A DNA stretch of 64,000 nt, from the NCBI GenBank assembly GCA_003290165.1, contig QNQO01000642.1, positions 558,001 to 622,000 on the forward strand, given 5' to 3'. This document shows, piece by piece, positions 1 to 10,939 of this stretch (positions are counted from its first letter, which is position 1; each line of letters opens with the position of its first letter). Under the pieces are notes generated by a model that saw only the letters and a list, made by a program, of their open reading frames with translations, ran no database searches and was not told the DNA's origin. Source of the DNA: Berberis thunbergii. Taxonomy: Eukaryota; Streptophyta; Magnoliopsida; Ranunculales; Berberidaceae. Position numbers and translations under genes: made by a program.

Positions 1-36
1 CAGGCTGAACAACAAAAGCAAATACAAGAGTTTCAG
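1..36 (+). pseudogene. 3' end of a captured exon, gene not recognised
   Basis: The frame reads QAEQQKQIQEFQ and ends exactly at a GTAAG donor at 37. The glutamine-rich stretch suggests a coiled coil. Too little is present to name a gene. It is on the same strand as the other captured exons of this element. Confidence 0.4.
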
Positions 37-1085
37 GTAAGAAATTCACCAGTTTGCATATCTTTCACTTTGGTTACTTCGTCATCATTTCAAACCAGCT
101 GAAAGTGACTTTTATTTTGTCTACATAACCAGTTCTAATCTGTTTCGGTCTGCTTTTTATTTCTTGACCAATGCATACTACTAGCTGTCTTTTCCCCTGA
201 TTCTGTTGTATTCAATTCAAGTGAACTTATTCTATTTAGAATAGCATAATTGTGATTATTGGAGAAACTCTTACGAATCATCAACATGGAAATTACAAGG
301 AAATACGTATAATGTGGTTATGATCTCAAACTGAAACTGCAGCATGGATTTTTTGTAATATTTTTGGTTTTCAATCTGGAATTTTGTTAACTGACAAGTT
401 ATGCTTGATTTGTAGTTGCTATTGCTTTTGCTTTTATTTGTATGGATATATGTTTGGTCAAAAGTTTTCATATATGTAATTGTAATGCATTAACGAGTGG
501 AGCGGTCTAGTAAAATGTTAACATTGCCAATTTAAAATTAACATTTTACTACACTGATTGTATAGTTTGGAGACGATGAGTTTGGCCACATGTTGGTGAA
601 CATACTAAAGAGCAACGAGGTGAATGCTGACGGAGTATGTTATGACAAGGATGCAAGGATGTTGTGAATCCTGACCTCTCACAATTGTTGCAGTTCCAAG
701 AAAAAAGCAATTCTGAGTTGCTTATATTAATACAATTATTAGAAAAATGTTGTATATTTTTTATAATTTGAGAAAATATTGAATTCTGCAGGTCGAATTG
801 TGTTTTGCAAGTGGAGCATAATGGCAAAGAGTCCTGGCAAGGTGCTGTCTTGGCTTGGGACAGAGTTGTTTTGCTCTGTTTCTGTTCAGAAACAGGGCAG
901 CGATGGCTGGAAGGTGCAAGGCGCAGGCGCAGAGTTAAACTATTGTAATGAAGATGATTAGTTATCAACCTATTGTAATGATATTCATTGTGTATTTGGT
1001 GCTTGTTTTTATGTTCTCATGCGGAAGAGTTAAACTTGGTTGTACAATGTAATGATATTCTGATTGATCTATTTTTATGTTGCAG
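37..1085. other. Noncoding stretch of CACTA-1
   Basis: AT-rich sequence with no recognisable protein similarity. A short open frame on each strand around 780-960 has no known motif and is treated as chance. Confidence 0.5.
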
Positions 1086-1223
1086 GATATCTGTGCTTGT
1101 GCTCGGTGTTCAAGCACAGGATCTCTCATTCGTGTTGAGCCAGTGGCAACCATCAATGTTGGAGGTCAACCACTGTCCCCGCCTAGAACTGAAAGATGTT
1201 CCAACTGTTCAGGGGCAGGAAAG
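1086..1223 (+). pseudogene. Captured exon: DnaJ-type cysteine-rich zinc-finger protein
   Basis: A TTGCAG acceptor precedes 1086 and a GTATGA donor follows 1223, giving a 46-codon exon open in frame. It has two cysteine clusters, CACARC near the start and CSNCSGAGK at the end, the latter resembling the CxxCxGxG knuckle of DnaJ/BSD2-type plastid proteins. The linker reads GSLIRVEPVATINVGGQPL. In the family this domain binds two zincs and acts in plastid chaperoning or assembly. Only this exon is present, so no functional protein is expected. The family-level call is fair; the exact gene is not known. Confidence 0.55.
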
Positions 1224-1569
1224 GTATGAAATCCACAAAAAACATTTTTTCTTTTCTTTTCTCACATGTATGTTCAAGAGTGATGTGTTTTTACTGGGTG
1301 TCTGGAACCAATGTTTTTCCATGCTTCTGCCAGTGACGTGTTTAGGAGCTTTCATAGTCTGACAAGTTAATCTTGGAAGGTTGTATAGGATATCATTCAG
1401 ACTGGATGTACATGTTAATCTATTGTGATATTTTTGTTATAGTCTTAACTAGAAGTACCACCTGAGTCGTTCTTTGAAGTATTCATGCTGTTCTACAATC
1501 TTCTCCCAGGCTCTCTCCACCTGAAATTCTATCTATTTTCTTGTTTAGCAAACCATCTATAAATTTTAG

Positions 1570-1664
1570 GTTAAATTGATTGCTTATGATGGACAACTAT
1601 CCTATCCGATAACTCTTCATGCCCTTGTTAGTTTGCCAAATGTTGGTGATGATAGTCGTGTCAG
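1570..1664 (+). pseudogene. Possible captured exon, not recognised
   Basis: A TTTTAG acceptor and a GTTGGC donor bound 95 bp that are open in one frame, including the run KLIAYDGQLSYPITLHALVS. The composition is protein-like and the strand agrees with the other captured exons. I do not recognise the family, and the splice assignment is inferred from consensus only. Confidence 0.35.
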
Positions 1665-2227
1665 GTTGGCAGCTAGTGTAAATTCTTATACCATAACATC
1701 CGACCCTTTATATTTTCCTAACACATCTCAACTCTTCAATTACTTGCTGATATGATGAACCTCTAAACACGGTGTCTGTATTGAAATGTTTCATGTTTAG
1801 ATGGCAAAATAAAGAGTAGAAACAAAGGAATCGTACATAAAAGATAAAAGAGAAGCAAATGAATGCTTCCTTGTTTTCAGCTGTTTTATGCGAGGTTTGT
1901 TGCTGACAAGACATTAGGGAATATAATCTTTGTTTTTAGCATGTAACATAAAAAGTTCAAAGATTTTATGTTCATGATGTCTTCATATAGTCTTAGGTGG
2001 CCACCTCCACTGTGACGACATGAAGGCTCTTGAGGTGTCTCGCCTGGCCTCACGCCTAGATTAATAGATTTTATGAGAGAAAATAGTATTCAAGTTTTTG
2101 ATGGTGAAACGTCAGCACAACTCTTCGGAACTTTTAACAAATCTCTTTCTTAATGCTGTTCTCTGTGGCTGTAATATGTTTTTAAGCTTGTTGCATTTTG
2201 GTAATGATCATCGCCTCTTCTATGCAG

Positions 2228-2386
2228 AAACCATTGGGGTTATTGTCTCTATTGGATGAGGAATCAACTTTTCCTAAAGCCACTGATTTGACCTTTGCCA
2301 ATAAGCTTAAGCAGCATCTAAGCACTAATCTCTGCTTTAAAGGAGAAAGGAGTGGGGCTTTCCGTGTTTGCCATTATGCTGGAGAG
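2228..2386 (+). pseudogene. Captured exon: class VIII myosin motor domain
   Basis: The exon follows a TATGCAG acceptor and ends at a GTTAGT donor, 159 bp or 53 codons with no stop. It contains KPLGLLSLLDEESTFPKATD and ends in VCHYAGE. These are the relay-region and HYAGEV motifs of the myosin head, most like plant class VIII myosins, which are actin motors at plasmodesmata and the cell plate. A full protein exceeds 1000 residues, so this is about 5 percent of one. Flanking exons are absent, so it is a carried fragment. Frame and splice sites are intact. Confidence 0.85.
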
Positions 2387-2784
2387 GTTAGTTCTAGCTT
2401 TTTTTTTTTTTTTTTTTGCTTGGAGTTTTATGTTGCTGTTTGAGTATTTTAAATAAAGTGTAATTTATGCTGCTCATGCTTTTCTGTACTTGACCAAGGA
2501 TTTATATTATGCATTCATAATATGACCATACATTTATTATAGTAGAAACTAAGACAATGGGTCTTACAAAACCAAGTTTAGTATGGAAAAAGATCTTTAT
2601 GTTGGCAAGACTCAACACTTGGCTCCTTTCTTTGCAGGTTAGTATGAACCTTGACAAGGTGGAACTAGATATGCTTGGCACTTGCAAAAAGATAAGCTAT
2701 ACTCTTGAAACTAGTTTTTTTTTCTTCTCCATGTTGACCTAACTTCACTGCAGAATAGGCCATAACATGCGACAGAATTTGCAG

Positions 2785-2860
2785 GTAACTATCTCCAAGG
2801 ATGACAATGTCATTCTTCATGGGGCTGGTGACAAGAAGGCCATTGAGGAAAGATGAGCAG
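2785..2860 (+). pseudogene. Captured exon: mitochondrial chaperonin CPN60, with a stop
   Basis: The exon starts after a TTTGCAG acceptor and reads VTISKDDNVILHGAGDKKAI then EER. That is the apical/intermediate region typical of mitochondrial HSP60/CPN60, the chaperonin that folds matrix proteins. Where the family has a cysteine codon after EER this copy has TGA, a stop, then GCAG and a GTTTGT donor. The exon edges are preserved although the frame is broken. It sits about 400 bp after the unrelated myosin exon on the same strand, as expected of serial capture. Confidence 0.8.
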
Positions 2861-3097
2861 GTTTGTACCGTCTTCTCCTACTTGCGATGTTGTATATTTA
2901 CGGTTTGTCATATGTTGGGTTATGGTTTGGTGTTTAATGGTTCAGTAGTTGTCTTTCTGTTGGATCAATCTAGTTTTTCAGCTTTGTGGCTGCGAGGTTT
3001 GGGGATTATGGCAGCTTTCGCAGTCCGGGAAATGGCGATATTCTGCGAGTCTCTCTGCTGCTCGCAGGGGCAGATGCTGTGTGGTTTAGGCAGAGCT

Positions 3098-3245
3098 CTC
3101 TGCTGATCTGCTGTTGCTGTTCTGCTGATCTGCTGCTGCTGCTGATCCGCTGTTGCTGTTCTGCTGTTGCTGATGCGCGGTTGCTGCGCTGCGTGTTGAT
3201 GCGACGGCTGCGGTGCTATTTTCTGCTGCTGCTGATGCGCGGCTT
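3098..3245 (+). repeat. CTG-rich imperfect microsatellite
   Basis: The stretch is dominated by TGCTG, CTGTTG and GATCTGCTG units on the plus strand. It creates long glutamine- or leucine-rich open frames on both strands that are repeat artefacts. It lies in the intron-like spacer between the CPN60 and TGA exons. Confidence 0.7.
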
Positions 3246-3435
3246 TGTTGCTGCTGGATACATTGCAGTTGTTTTGTCGCAGCGTTGACATGCTGAGATG
3301 CGGCGTCATGTGGTTGGCGCGTGTGTTCGCCGGTTGATTTAGGCACTACGGTGTCATTTCGGGATTTGTCGCAGAAACGCGCGGGTGCCGCGTGTGCATT
3401 GGCAGCTGGTTGGAATGTGACTCTACATGTTGCAG

Positions 3436-4603
3436 ATGGGGACTGCAATGGAGAAGTTGAATGATCTTTTAAGATTTGTGAACCAGGTACGTACATATTA
3501 TAAGGGCACGTTGCTTATTGTGATAACAACTAATTGATATAGCACCATAAAATATATTCTGGAGCATTTTCTTAAATCTTTTAAAGAAGTACTTGCTAAC
3601 AAATTAATCTGATATTCTCAATAATAGGGAACAATTGTTATGATTAGGCATACGAATTCTGCAATCTCATGATAAGTTTATCTATTAATATTGCAGAAAG
3701 ATAATGTTGAATTGAAAAAATGTCAGGACCTTGCAAGACTTTCAACTTGAAGGTTTTAGAGTAGTATGAGCTAGAAATAGTACTTCCTAACACCTGATTA
3801 TTTATTTATTCTCTGTTTAGTTTTTCTTCATGGACCATAATCATCTGAGAAAATGCAAGATACTAAGAATGTTATGCTATTTACAAAAGAAAAATTTAGC
3901 TCAATACTTGCAGACAAAGCCCAATTTAACAGAATAATTGACTTAGATTTACTTAACTTACGGCTTCGTGATCAATTCGCTTTTTCTCAAGACTTCAAAA
4001 ATGTTAACACTTGAATGTAAAGCATTCAAACTGTCATTTTATTGAACTTGTACTTGGTATGTAGTTCAATTCACAAGAGGTATGGCTAAATAATATGACA
4101 AGGGTGGGGGACAGTTTTGGTACAAGCATGAGTAATATTTTACTGTTGAACTCCGAAAGGGTACTTTCTAATGTACTAGGCCATCTTTGGTTGTTGAAAA
4201 CTATTTAGGAACTCTTTTGTAAATCTGTTGGTGAAATGTTGTTGTGTTATGTCAGATTGTCTGATTAACTATTGAAAATACTGATTGGTGGCTCATCATA
4301 TTCAAGCAGTAATAAGAGGATCAAATAGTCAGGTTTTTGCATATAGAAATTTCCCTTTGAACTAGCAACTCCCTTCTTTCAGCCATTATCTTCTTAAACC
4401 CCCTTTGGTTGTAATTTGGCTGATTCTTATTGGTTATTGATGCTGAACAGGCAGACAGCCTTCGCCATATGACCTTGCAGCAGATGGCTAAAATCCTTAC
4501 TACCCGGCAGGCAGCCAGAGGCTTGCTTGCCTTGGGGGACTACTTCCAGCGCCTTCGGACCCTAAGTTCAATCTGGTATGCTCGTCCTCGTGAACCAACC
4601 TGA
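3436..4603 (+). pseudogene. Captured two-exon 3' end of a TGA-type bZIP transcription factor (DOG1 domain)
   Basis: Exon 1 (3436-3486) reads MGTAMEKLNDLLRFVNQ and ends in phase 0 at GTACGT. A 964-bp intron ends in AACAG. Exon 2 (4451-4603) continues ADSLRHMTLQQMAKILTTRQ and ends SSIWYARPREPT plus a TGA stop. This is the conserved C-terminal DOG1/glutamine-rich region of TGA bZIP factors, which bind as-1 TGACG elements and NPR1 or glutaredoxins. The C terminus is complete with the family's usual ending. The DNA-binding bZIP half is absent. The intron is retained, so capture was of genomic DNA, not of a reverse-transcribed message. PERIANTHIA or the TGA9/10 group are possible sources. Confidence 0.88.
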
Positions 4604-5344
4604 TAAAACTCAAAATGTACAAGTTTCACTGTCTTAAACAATAGGAATTATACCTCATCAGCAACGATGATGTTTTAAGCTTAAAGGAATTCTCTTGCAT
4701 CTAGAATGCTGCGTAATCTGAGCTGCTGAATATTCTGAAGCCGTCTCTGATGAAGGAGACAGAGTTGTACATATGAATCTTTGTAGAAGAGGAAAAATCA
4801 TGGCAGGAGGAGCAGCTCCAGCACCCAAGCAGGATGAGTTGCAGCCGCATCCAGCCAAGGATCAGCTGCCTAACATTGCTTATTGCATCACCAGTCCACC
4901 TCCATGGCGCGAGTTTTTTTTTTTTTTTTTTTTTTGTTGTTGTAACATGGTTAATTGGTTTAGCTGTTAGCTGGAAATGGATCTGAATTCCACATCTTCA
5001 ATTTGAGTTCTCTTTGGGAATTTGACAGTTACCAATCACAGATTTACAGCTCCAAATGTTTGCTTTCTAATTATTAGTCTATCTCAGATTGTATTATCTT
5101 TCCAATTATTGTTTACTTAAGTGAAACCTAATTGCCTATTTGGATGATCATCTCAATTTGTTGGTCTTCTTCTTTAGTAATTCTGGTCGTATTAATTCCA
5201 CTTATTGATTATTCTCAAATGTGCATGTATTCTCAAAGTAAAATTAACACATTAAAAACATAATCTTCTCTTTATTATATGTTGTTTAACTTCAAAAATA
5301 CTTCTAAAACAATTTTGACTCAATGACTCAAAGTCATTTGATAG
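4604..5344. other. Noncoding spacer in CACTA-1
   Basis: This may include 3' UTR of the captured TGA gene. There is a long T run near 4914-4935 and otherwise AT-rich DNA. No supported feature was seen. Confidence 0.5.
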
Positions 5345-5345
5345 G

Positions 5346-5376
<31 letters not shown>

Positions 5377-5397
5377 TATTAAAAAAAAAAAAAAAAA
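5345..5397. repeat. Long poly(A) tracts
   Basis: Two A runs are separated by a short AT stretch, directly before the subterminal repeat array. They may be a retroposon tail or slippage; no target duplication was identified. Confidence 0.6.
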
Positions 5398-5808
5398 TTT
5401 GCTACGGTTTTAAACCGTGGCTAACTATCACAACGGCTCAAAACCGTGGCTACATTGCCACGGCTTAAAACCGTGGCTAAAGTTAGCCACGGTTTAAAAC
5501 CGTTGCTACTTAATTAGGCACGGTTTAGAACCGTTGCTATTGTCCACACCTTATCACGGCTTGAAACCGTGGCTAATCTTGCCACGGCTAAAAACCGTTG
5601 CTACCTTCTTAGCCACGGTTTAAAACCGTTGCTAATATCTACACCTTGTCACGGCTTAGAATCGTGGCTATTTTTTCCACGGCTTAGCAACGGTTTATGG
5701 CCGTTGCAACAAATTTCGCGACGCCTCTGTAGCCAACGGCTCTTAGCCGTGGCAATGGGTTACGCCCACGGTACAGAACCGTTGCTAAAGGGGGTTTTTG
5801 GTGTAGTG
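5398..5808 (+). repeat. CACTA-1 subterminal palindromic repeats and type-1 terminus
   Basis: About 12-15 units of CCACGGNTTNAAACCGTGG and the variant with AACGG/CCGTT recur at short spacing, ending in the terminal GGTGTAGTG. In CACTA elements such repeats bind the TnpA protein. Each unit is a near-perfect inverted repeat, so the array can fold into hairpins. Confidence 0.85.
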
Positions 5809-6215
5809 GTAGTTTCACTATCTCTTATGTAATCGGTAATACCAAAATTGAATATGCAATGTTAGATTTAGATGTTTTCATTAATGTTATATCATATTCT
5901 ATTTATCGCACTATGAATCTCGGTAAGTTTAAAAATGATGGTATTATAATTCAATTAGCTGACCGTTCTAATGCATATCTTCGAGGTTTGTTGGAAGATT
6001 TTTTGGTACAAGTTAACCATTTGATCTTTCCGACGGATTTATATGTTCTCAAAATGGACGATTTGCATTTTCAGCACCTTTGCCTTTTATTTTAGGCCAT
6101 CCTTTCATGAACAGCAATGCCAGATATTAATGTGTATGCAGGGAAATTGACCATGGAATTTTATGGTGATGAGATTGGTTTCAAAAATAATTTAATCCAT
6201 GAGGTATCCTATTGA
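5809..6215 (+). pseudogene. Element X: Gypsy retropepsin remnant
   Basis: The frame runs from about 5825 through YAMLDLDVFINVISYSIYRT, IIQLADRSNAYLRGLLEDFL and VLKMDD, then drifts. It aligns with the aspartic protease of Athila/Tat-type Ty3-Gypsy polyproteins, which process gag-pol. The usual active-site DLGAS is DLDVF here, so catalysis is lost. Reverse transcriptase, RNase H and most of integrase, expected next, are missing. CACTA-1 ends directly at its left edge. Confidence 0.75.
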
Positions 6216-6225
6216 TAATATTTTT

Positions 6226-6442
6226 TCAATCATGTCTTCGACCTAGTAAGTTACATTCTAGATGGGTTGGTCCTTTCATGGTTACTAATATTTTTCCCCA
6301 TGGTGCTATACAGGTTAAGAATTTCACAACCAGTAAGGAGTTAAAGGTGAATGTGCATCGACTTAACTTATATTATCAGTCATTTTTGGAGCATGACGTG
6401 GAGGACGTATCACTCCATGTTCCAGCTTATTCTGAGGATTAA
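6226..6442 (+). pseudogene. Element X: integrase C-terminal tail
   Basis: An open frame reads KLHSRWVGPFMVTNIFPHGA, then QVKNFTTSKELKVNVHRLNL and ends at TAA. This is the SH3-like DNA-binding end of Gypsy integrase (usual pattern LxSRWxGPFxVxxVFPxGAV). It follows the protease remnant after about 10 bp, so an internal deletion of some 3 kb removed RT, RNase H and the integrase core. Confidence 0.8.
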
Positions 6443-7355
6443 TTACAGATACCATCAGGCTGCACGATGTTAAAAGTGCATTTTGGGAGGCAACCCAATC
6501 ATATTTTTCTTTCTCAATCCCCTTATTTCATTTTTATTATTTTGCTTTTGTGTATTGCTTGTTTTTCCTCTTTTAAATCTTTCATTGCATGTCCTCTAAT
6601 CTGTCAACATTCAGGACAATGTCAAGTTTAAGTGGGGGGAATAACATTGTTTTTATTTTGAAATAAAAATGTCAGTCCATTAAAATATAAAAAATGTCGA
6701 TTTTTGTTTTCTTTGTTGGTATTAGTGTCAGTTAAAAAGTTCTCATCATTATGTTGGAAAGTATCATAATACTCGAAATAACTACGAATTTTTTTTCTTC
6801 TTTTCAAAACCTTTCTTCTTTAACAACTCTTTTCTTCTTGAATACCTTAGGGTCGTCCCCACACTTGCTTTTCAACACGCCTTGAACCACAATAAAGTTT
6901 ACAAATCAATTATGCTTCACTCTTCTGATTATATTAGGTATGGAAAATGAGGGTAATGAAATAAAAATGCTTAAGAAAATGCTCAATGAGGGTTAACCTA
7001 AAGGAAATTTATTATGGACACAAGCTTATTTTGCAATGGTAAAAACTGGATGCATATATCATGTCAAACATGTTGTGTAATTCTGCAAAATGCTTTGACC
7101 AAAATTAAACCAAGTTCCAATGTTTAGATCTAAATTATGAAAGCAATCCAAGTAGCAACTAAAGCAAACAAAAATAAAATCATGCAATGGATTATTATGG
7201 ATACGAAAGTGAAAGAAGAACTAACTAAAAACTCTTGGAATCAATGAACATTTGGCTCAAAGACTTACACAAGGGTTATATTGAGTTAAATTCAACTAAG
7301 CATGCTCATAGTACCAATTACTAAGTTGCTTACATGTGAACTCACATATGATAAG
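6443..7355 (+). other. Element X post-pol region
   Basis: After the pol stop comes TTTTGGGAGGCAACCCAA (about 6482-6499), then AGGACAATGTCAAGTTTAAG followed by TGGGGGGAA (about 6612-6642). Both are hallmark post-pol sequences of Athila-like elements. The rest is AT-rich noncoding DNA, interrupted at 7356 by element A and resumed after 17445. Confidence 0.65.
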
Positions 7356-8043
7356 TGATGATACATAAAAATGGTCTCAACCCTGAGTCGTACACGTGTC
7401 ATGATGAACTCGAGGGACTACGGGTTCAAGCAACAGCACAATACTGATCCAGCCCGAGCGGTTCACAGCACGCTCAACTTCGGCACGCCAGACAGGCCCA
7501 AACTCTCATAGCATGCTAGGCCCACACGTCTCACAGCTATCCTCAATACACGTAAGCCCTTTTCAGGCAAGTATCTTGAGGATCTACTTCGGACCGGCAA
7601 TCACAGCTGCTCTTTGCTCCCAACTAGAAAGCAAACACCAGAGTATCTTCCACACAGGGAAACTCCCTTCCACAGAATGCTCTCGGATTGGGAACTCTTT
7701 CCCGCGTATCTATGAGCAAGGAGTTAACATGGAACTTCCCTCCTACAACACGACTCCTAATTAGAAAGGGATCTCCACGAAGATCTCCTCCCTAATCTAC
7801 GCCTACTATGGCCTAGTTAAACCAAGACTCTTCGCACTATAAATAAGACATGAGGTTGGTAAGCTAAGGTACGCCACAAATTTCCTTTTACAGCATTACA
7901 CTTTCCTCATATCCTTGTCTAACTTTAGCATTTGAGTGCCATCGGCCACCCCACGGTGGTATGTGGCTCACGTGTACTACATGTGCAGGTTAAACAAGTA
8001 AGCAGGACTAGGTAAGAGTAGGGAGCAAAAAATGACTGTATCA
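7356..8043 (+). repeat. 5' LTR of Tat-like element A
   Basis: It starts TGATGATACATAAAA and is followed by a primer-binding-like site. It aligns along most of its length with 16795-17445 (TGATGATCCATAAAA...), showing about 80-85 percent identity by eye. A TATA box, CTATAAATA, lies at about 7837. The left edge is clear by comparison. The right edge at TCA/8043 is inferred from the adjacent primer site. No convincing 5-bp target duplication was found. Confidence 0.8.
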
Positions 8044-8066
8044 GTTTGGCGTCGTCCATGGGAACG
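8044..8066 (+). other. Primer-binding-like site of element A
   Basis: TTTGGCGTCGTCCATGGGAA directly follows the LTR. It resembles the TTGGCGCCGTCTGTGGGAA motif found at this position in Tat-lineage elements, with several mismatches in the core. Confidence 0.6.
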
Positions 8067-8118
8067 ACATTGTTTTTTACTTTACACTAAGCGTCGTCTC
8101 CTACCAAATCCCGGAAAG

Positions 8119-9337
8119 ATGGTGACCACTAGGTCATGCAACAACAAACCAGGGGACACGTCCAACTCTCCGGCTGTCCCTATACCAGTTTCTGCCATGC
8201 ACGGGCAACCTACTCACGCCCCTGCACAAAATGCAACAACGGCAGACCCCAGAATCGAGGTGTTGGCATCCCCAATACAACCGGTTATCAAGGCGGTGGA
8301 GACACTCACAACACAGAATTTACCCGCTGCTAATGGAAACTGGGTATAGCATGGACCTCCACTTCCAGTAGACGATAAGAAACAAGCGCAGGAGAGCCAA
8401 ACCCCCACCAGTTCCTATTGGACTAAGGGAGATTGTGCGGCTAACGTTGATCTAGCCGCTAGGATAGAGAGGCTCAACCCCGGGAATCCCCTTTGCAGAG
8501 GAGGTCATGATCCTTATGTCCTGTATAGCATCTCCTTCCCGCCATTCGTAGACCGGATAATGAACGAGGCCCTCCCAAGGAAGGTTCACTCCCCCGAAGC
8601 TAGATTCCTAAGACGGGACCACCGATCCCTTCAATCATCTATGCCACTACCTGACGTGATGGCTCTCAAGGAAGGGTCTGAATCCATCATGTGTAGAACA
8701 TTTCCTACCAGTCTCAAAGGCCTTGCATTGACGTGGTTCCACAACCTTCAGCCGAAGTTAATTGATTCTTTCAAAATGCTGACGAAGGAATTCCTGACTC
8801 GCTTTGTCAGAAGCTAGCATTTAAGAAAAGGCCCGAACTACATACTCTCTCTAAGACAAAGGTCTGGTGAGATGCTCCGAGAGTATGTCACGCGCTTCAA
8901 CAACGAGCAACGATGATACATCTATGATTGCCTTCACTACGAGCCTCAGATAAGGAAAGCTCTACGAGGACCTCACCTTGGAGCCCCCTCTGGACATGGT
9001 GGAGCTCCTCAAAAGCGTTCAAAGACACATCACCCTGGAGGAATCAAGGACATCCAAGAGGGAAACTGAAGGCGACGGAAAGCTATCTGCTTCGAGGGAT
9101 AAGAAGGAAAGAAAGAAACACGAGGAAGAGGAATGGAGCAAGAGGAAACACACTTACAACAGACTGGATCCTGATCGTCCTAGGTCAGAGAAGTCATCCA
9201 ATTACGTTGGATCTAAAGTCGTGACACTTGTGAATGCTAGTCTGTCGAATGTATTAAACCTCATGAAATATTGGGAGGAATTAAAGTGGCCCCTGAAGAA
9301 ACGTGGAAACCCTGCCAGAAGGGATAACGGCAAGTAA
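8119..9337 (+). pseudogene. Element A gag (broken)
   Basis: A start at 8119 opens MVTTRSCNNK. The frame stops near 8348, resumes around 8560-8817 and again at 8978-9337 in shifted frames. The middle piece has the Retrotrans_gag signature: CRTFPTSLKGLALTWFHNLQ followed by SFKMLTKEFLTRFVRS. The last piece is lysine- and glutamate-rich, as expected of the basic gag tail. Several stops and shifts make it nonfunctional. Copies B1 and B2 carry the same domain order. Confidence 0.8.
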
Positions 9338-9389
9338 TGTGTGTACCACAAAGAAGGCAGACTCAACACCAATGACTGCAAAAGTCCGA

Positions 9390-9760
9390 GCGCCACATAA
9401 CGACGCCTTGGTCATCTCTGTGTCCCTTACAAAATTGGAAGTAAAGAGAGCCCCCGTTGACACAGGAAACTCACTCAACGTTCTATTCTACAATGTTTAC
9501 CGCAGCATGGACCTCAAGGAGGAAAGCCTAACGCCATCAGAGCACTCGTTGATCGGATTCAGTGGGGATAACTGCTTCTCTATCCGAAGGATAAGGCTAG
9601 CCACAGTAGCTGCCCTGAGAAGGATACAAAAGATTACATACTGCAAACGGTCTACAAATGATAGCAAAGATAAAAGCGTCTCGACCCCTTCCGAAGGCGG
9701 CAACGGAGTCAAAAGAATGGGAGATGCTCGACCCCTTCCCAAGATAAAGACAAAGTGTTA
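9390..9760 (+). pseudogene. Element A protease remnant
   Basis: The frame contains VDTGNSLNVLFYNVYRSMDL and later GFSGDNCFSIRRIRLATVA, the retropepsin layout (active site DTGSSxxxLF, then GFSGE...I..I.L.VVAG). The active-site serine is replaced by asparagine and the downstream YNIILGRP block is missing. No RT, RNase H or integrase follows. Confidence 0.75.
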
Positions 9761-10525
9761 GAGGGGATTGAAAGGACTAAGCAGACGGATTGCTCTTTCA
9801 CATCACCCCATGGAGACACCCTTGTTGTGGCGTTGAACTCCTCCCAAAGAGCTCCGATCTCCTTCAGGAACATCTCACTCCTTCTCACTGCTTCGAACCT
9901 AGTGGATAAGATGTCCACAAGAGGTCTCACAATCCTACCAAGGGAGGCACTTTTCACACATGCGATACCCGGTGTGGCTGAGAGATACCACATCAGAAGA
10001 CATCGCACATCAACCAACACTTTGATTAACCATTGGTCAGCCACGGGATCCGAGCGCACGAGGATACAAGTGGTACAATGTAACACCAGGCCTCCTTTGG
10101 TAATAAATCCGTACTACTTCTCCGCGATATGAGAAGGAACTATGAGACCTCAGCGGATCAACTACATGCCCACCCATATTAGGTAACCACGCATAACTGC
10201 AACTTTCCCCATGCTTGAACGGCATAAACATTAGAACACTCAGAGACTCCAGACACAGAGATACAGCTTCAACCTTTGGAAAATCCAAAGCGACTTCTTC
10301 AAACAAAAAAAATTAAAAGAGATAAACTTTGCGAAAGATATTGCCTACAACGATTGGGAAACACCATTATAGAGACGTAAGGGTTCACCAAAAGGGCACT
10401 CAATCATTAAATGCCAAGCATTGAATAGCGTCTGGAAAATAGGAAGACGACGGTTCCCAAGGAAACTACGCATAACACGTCAATCAATTAATGGCGCTAC
10501 GCACAACCCCATCAATTGAGGAGGA
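9761..10525 (+). other. Element A 3' noncoding region and polypurine tract
   Basis: No pol domain is visible on either strand. The stretch from about 10250 resembles 23200-23530 in B1 and 54600-54950 in B2, including the shared end CCCATCAATTGAGGAGGAGT at 10507-10526. That end has the form of a polypurine tract where an LTR would begin. Confidence 0.55.
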
Positions 10526-10915
10526 GTAACCGATACTCAATCGTCACGAAACCTGCATCATACACGTGTCACCACACGATCTACACTATACACACAACGC
10601 ACCGTGCAAGAAACCCTTGCCCTTCCTCTACGGGCCCATGGGCCCAGCCTGATAATCAAACAACACCTCGTCACATGCATGGCATGAGCACCAAAAGATC
10701 CTAGTCAACCCTGACGTTCGAATCGTACCTATAAATCACTAGTCAGTTTAAGGTAACTTCCTCCACACCATATGCCACGCAGATGAATCCGATTCACACA
10801 CCCCTTAGCAGACGGAACCTTCTTTCAAACCAGGCAAGCTTAGTCGGCCATGACTGATGATGATAGCTTCTGGTTCATCCCGACACCTAGTCCGCCTAGC
10901 ACGGGCATCGACGGT
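10526..10915 (+). repeat. LTR-like segment inside element A
   Basis: It follows a polypurine-like tract, shows loose likeness to the start of the A-type LTR (CATACACGTGTCACCACACG), and has a TATAAAT box near 10732. It may be the 3' LTR of a gag-protease-only element or a diverged internal LTR. Boundaries are approximate. Confidence 0.4.
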
Positions 10916-10939
10916 TTTAGAAGTGGAAGTTTAATTAGT

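Larger units (their letters stand above)
1..5808 (+). mobile_element. CACTA-1: right part of a gene-fragment-carrying CACTA transposon
   Basis: The right terminus is GGTGTAGTG ending at 5808, the inverse of CACTACACC, preceded by GGGGGTTTTT. Read inward it matches the left end of the complete element at 37278. About 400 bp of CCACGG/CCGTGG palindromic subterminal repeats lie just inside. The base triplet after the end is GTA, but its partner cannot be checked because the left end is outside the window. The interior holds splice-bounded exons of unrelated host genes, all on the plus strand. No transposase is visible in this part. The flank at 5809 is a Gypsy protease remnant, so the element inserted into element X. 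Treating 1-5808 as one element is inference: the fragment mixture and the family's habits support it, but another nested boundary could lie before the window. Confidence 0.8.

Noticed and set aside
3086..3496. Long glutamine- and alanine-rich frames on both strands
   Set aside because: They come from the CTG microsatellite, not from a gene.
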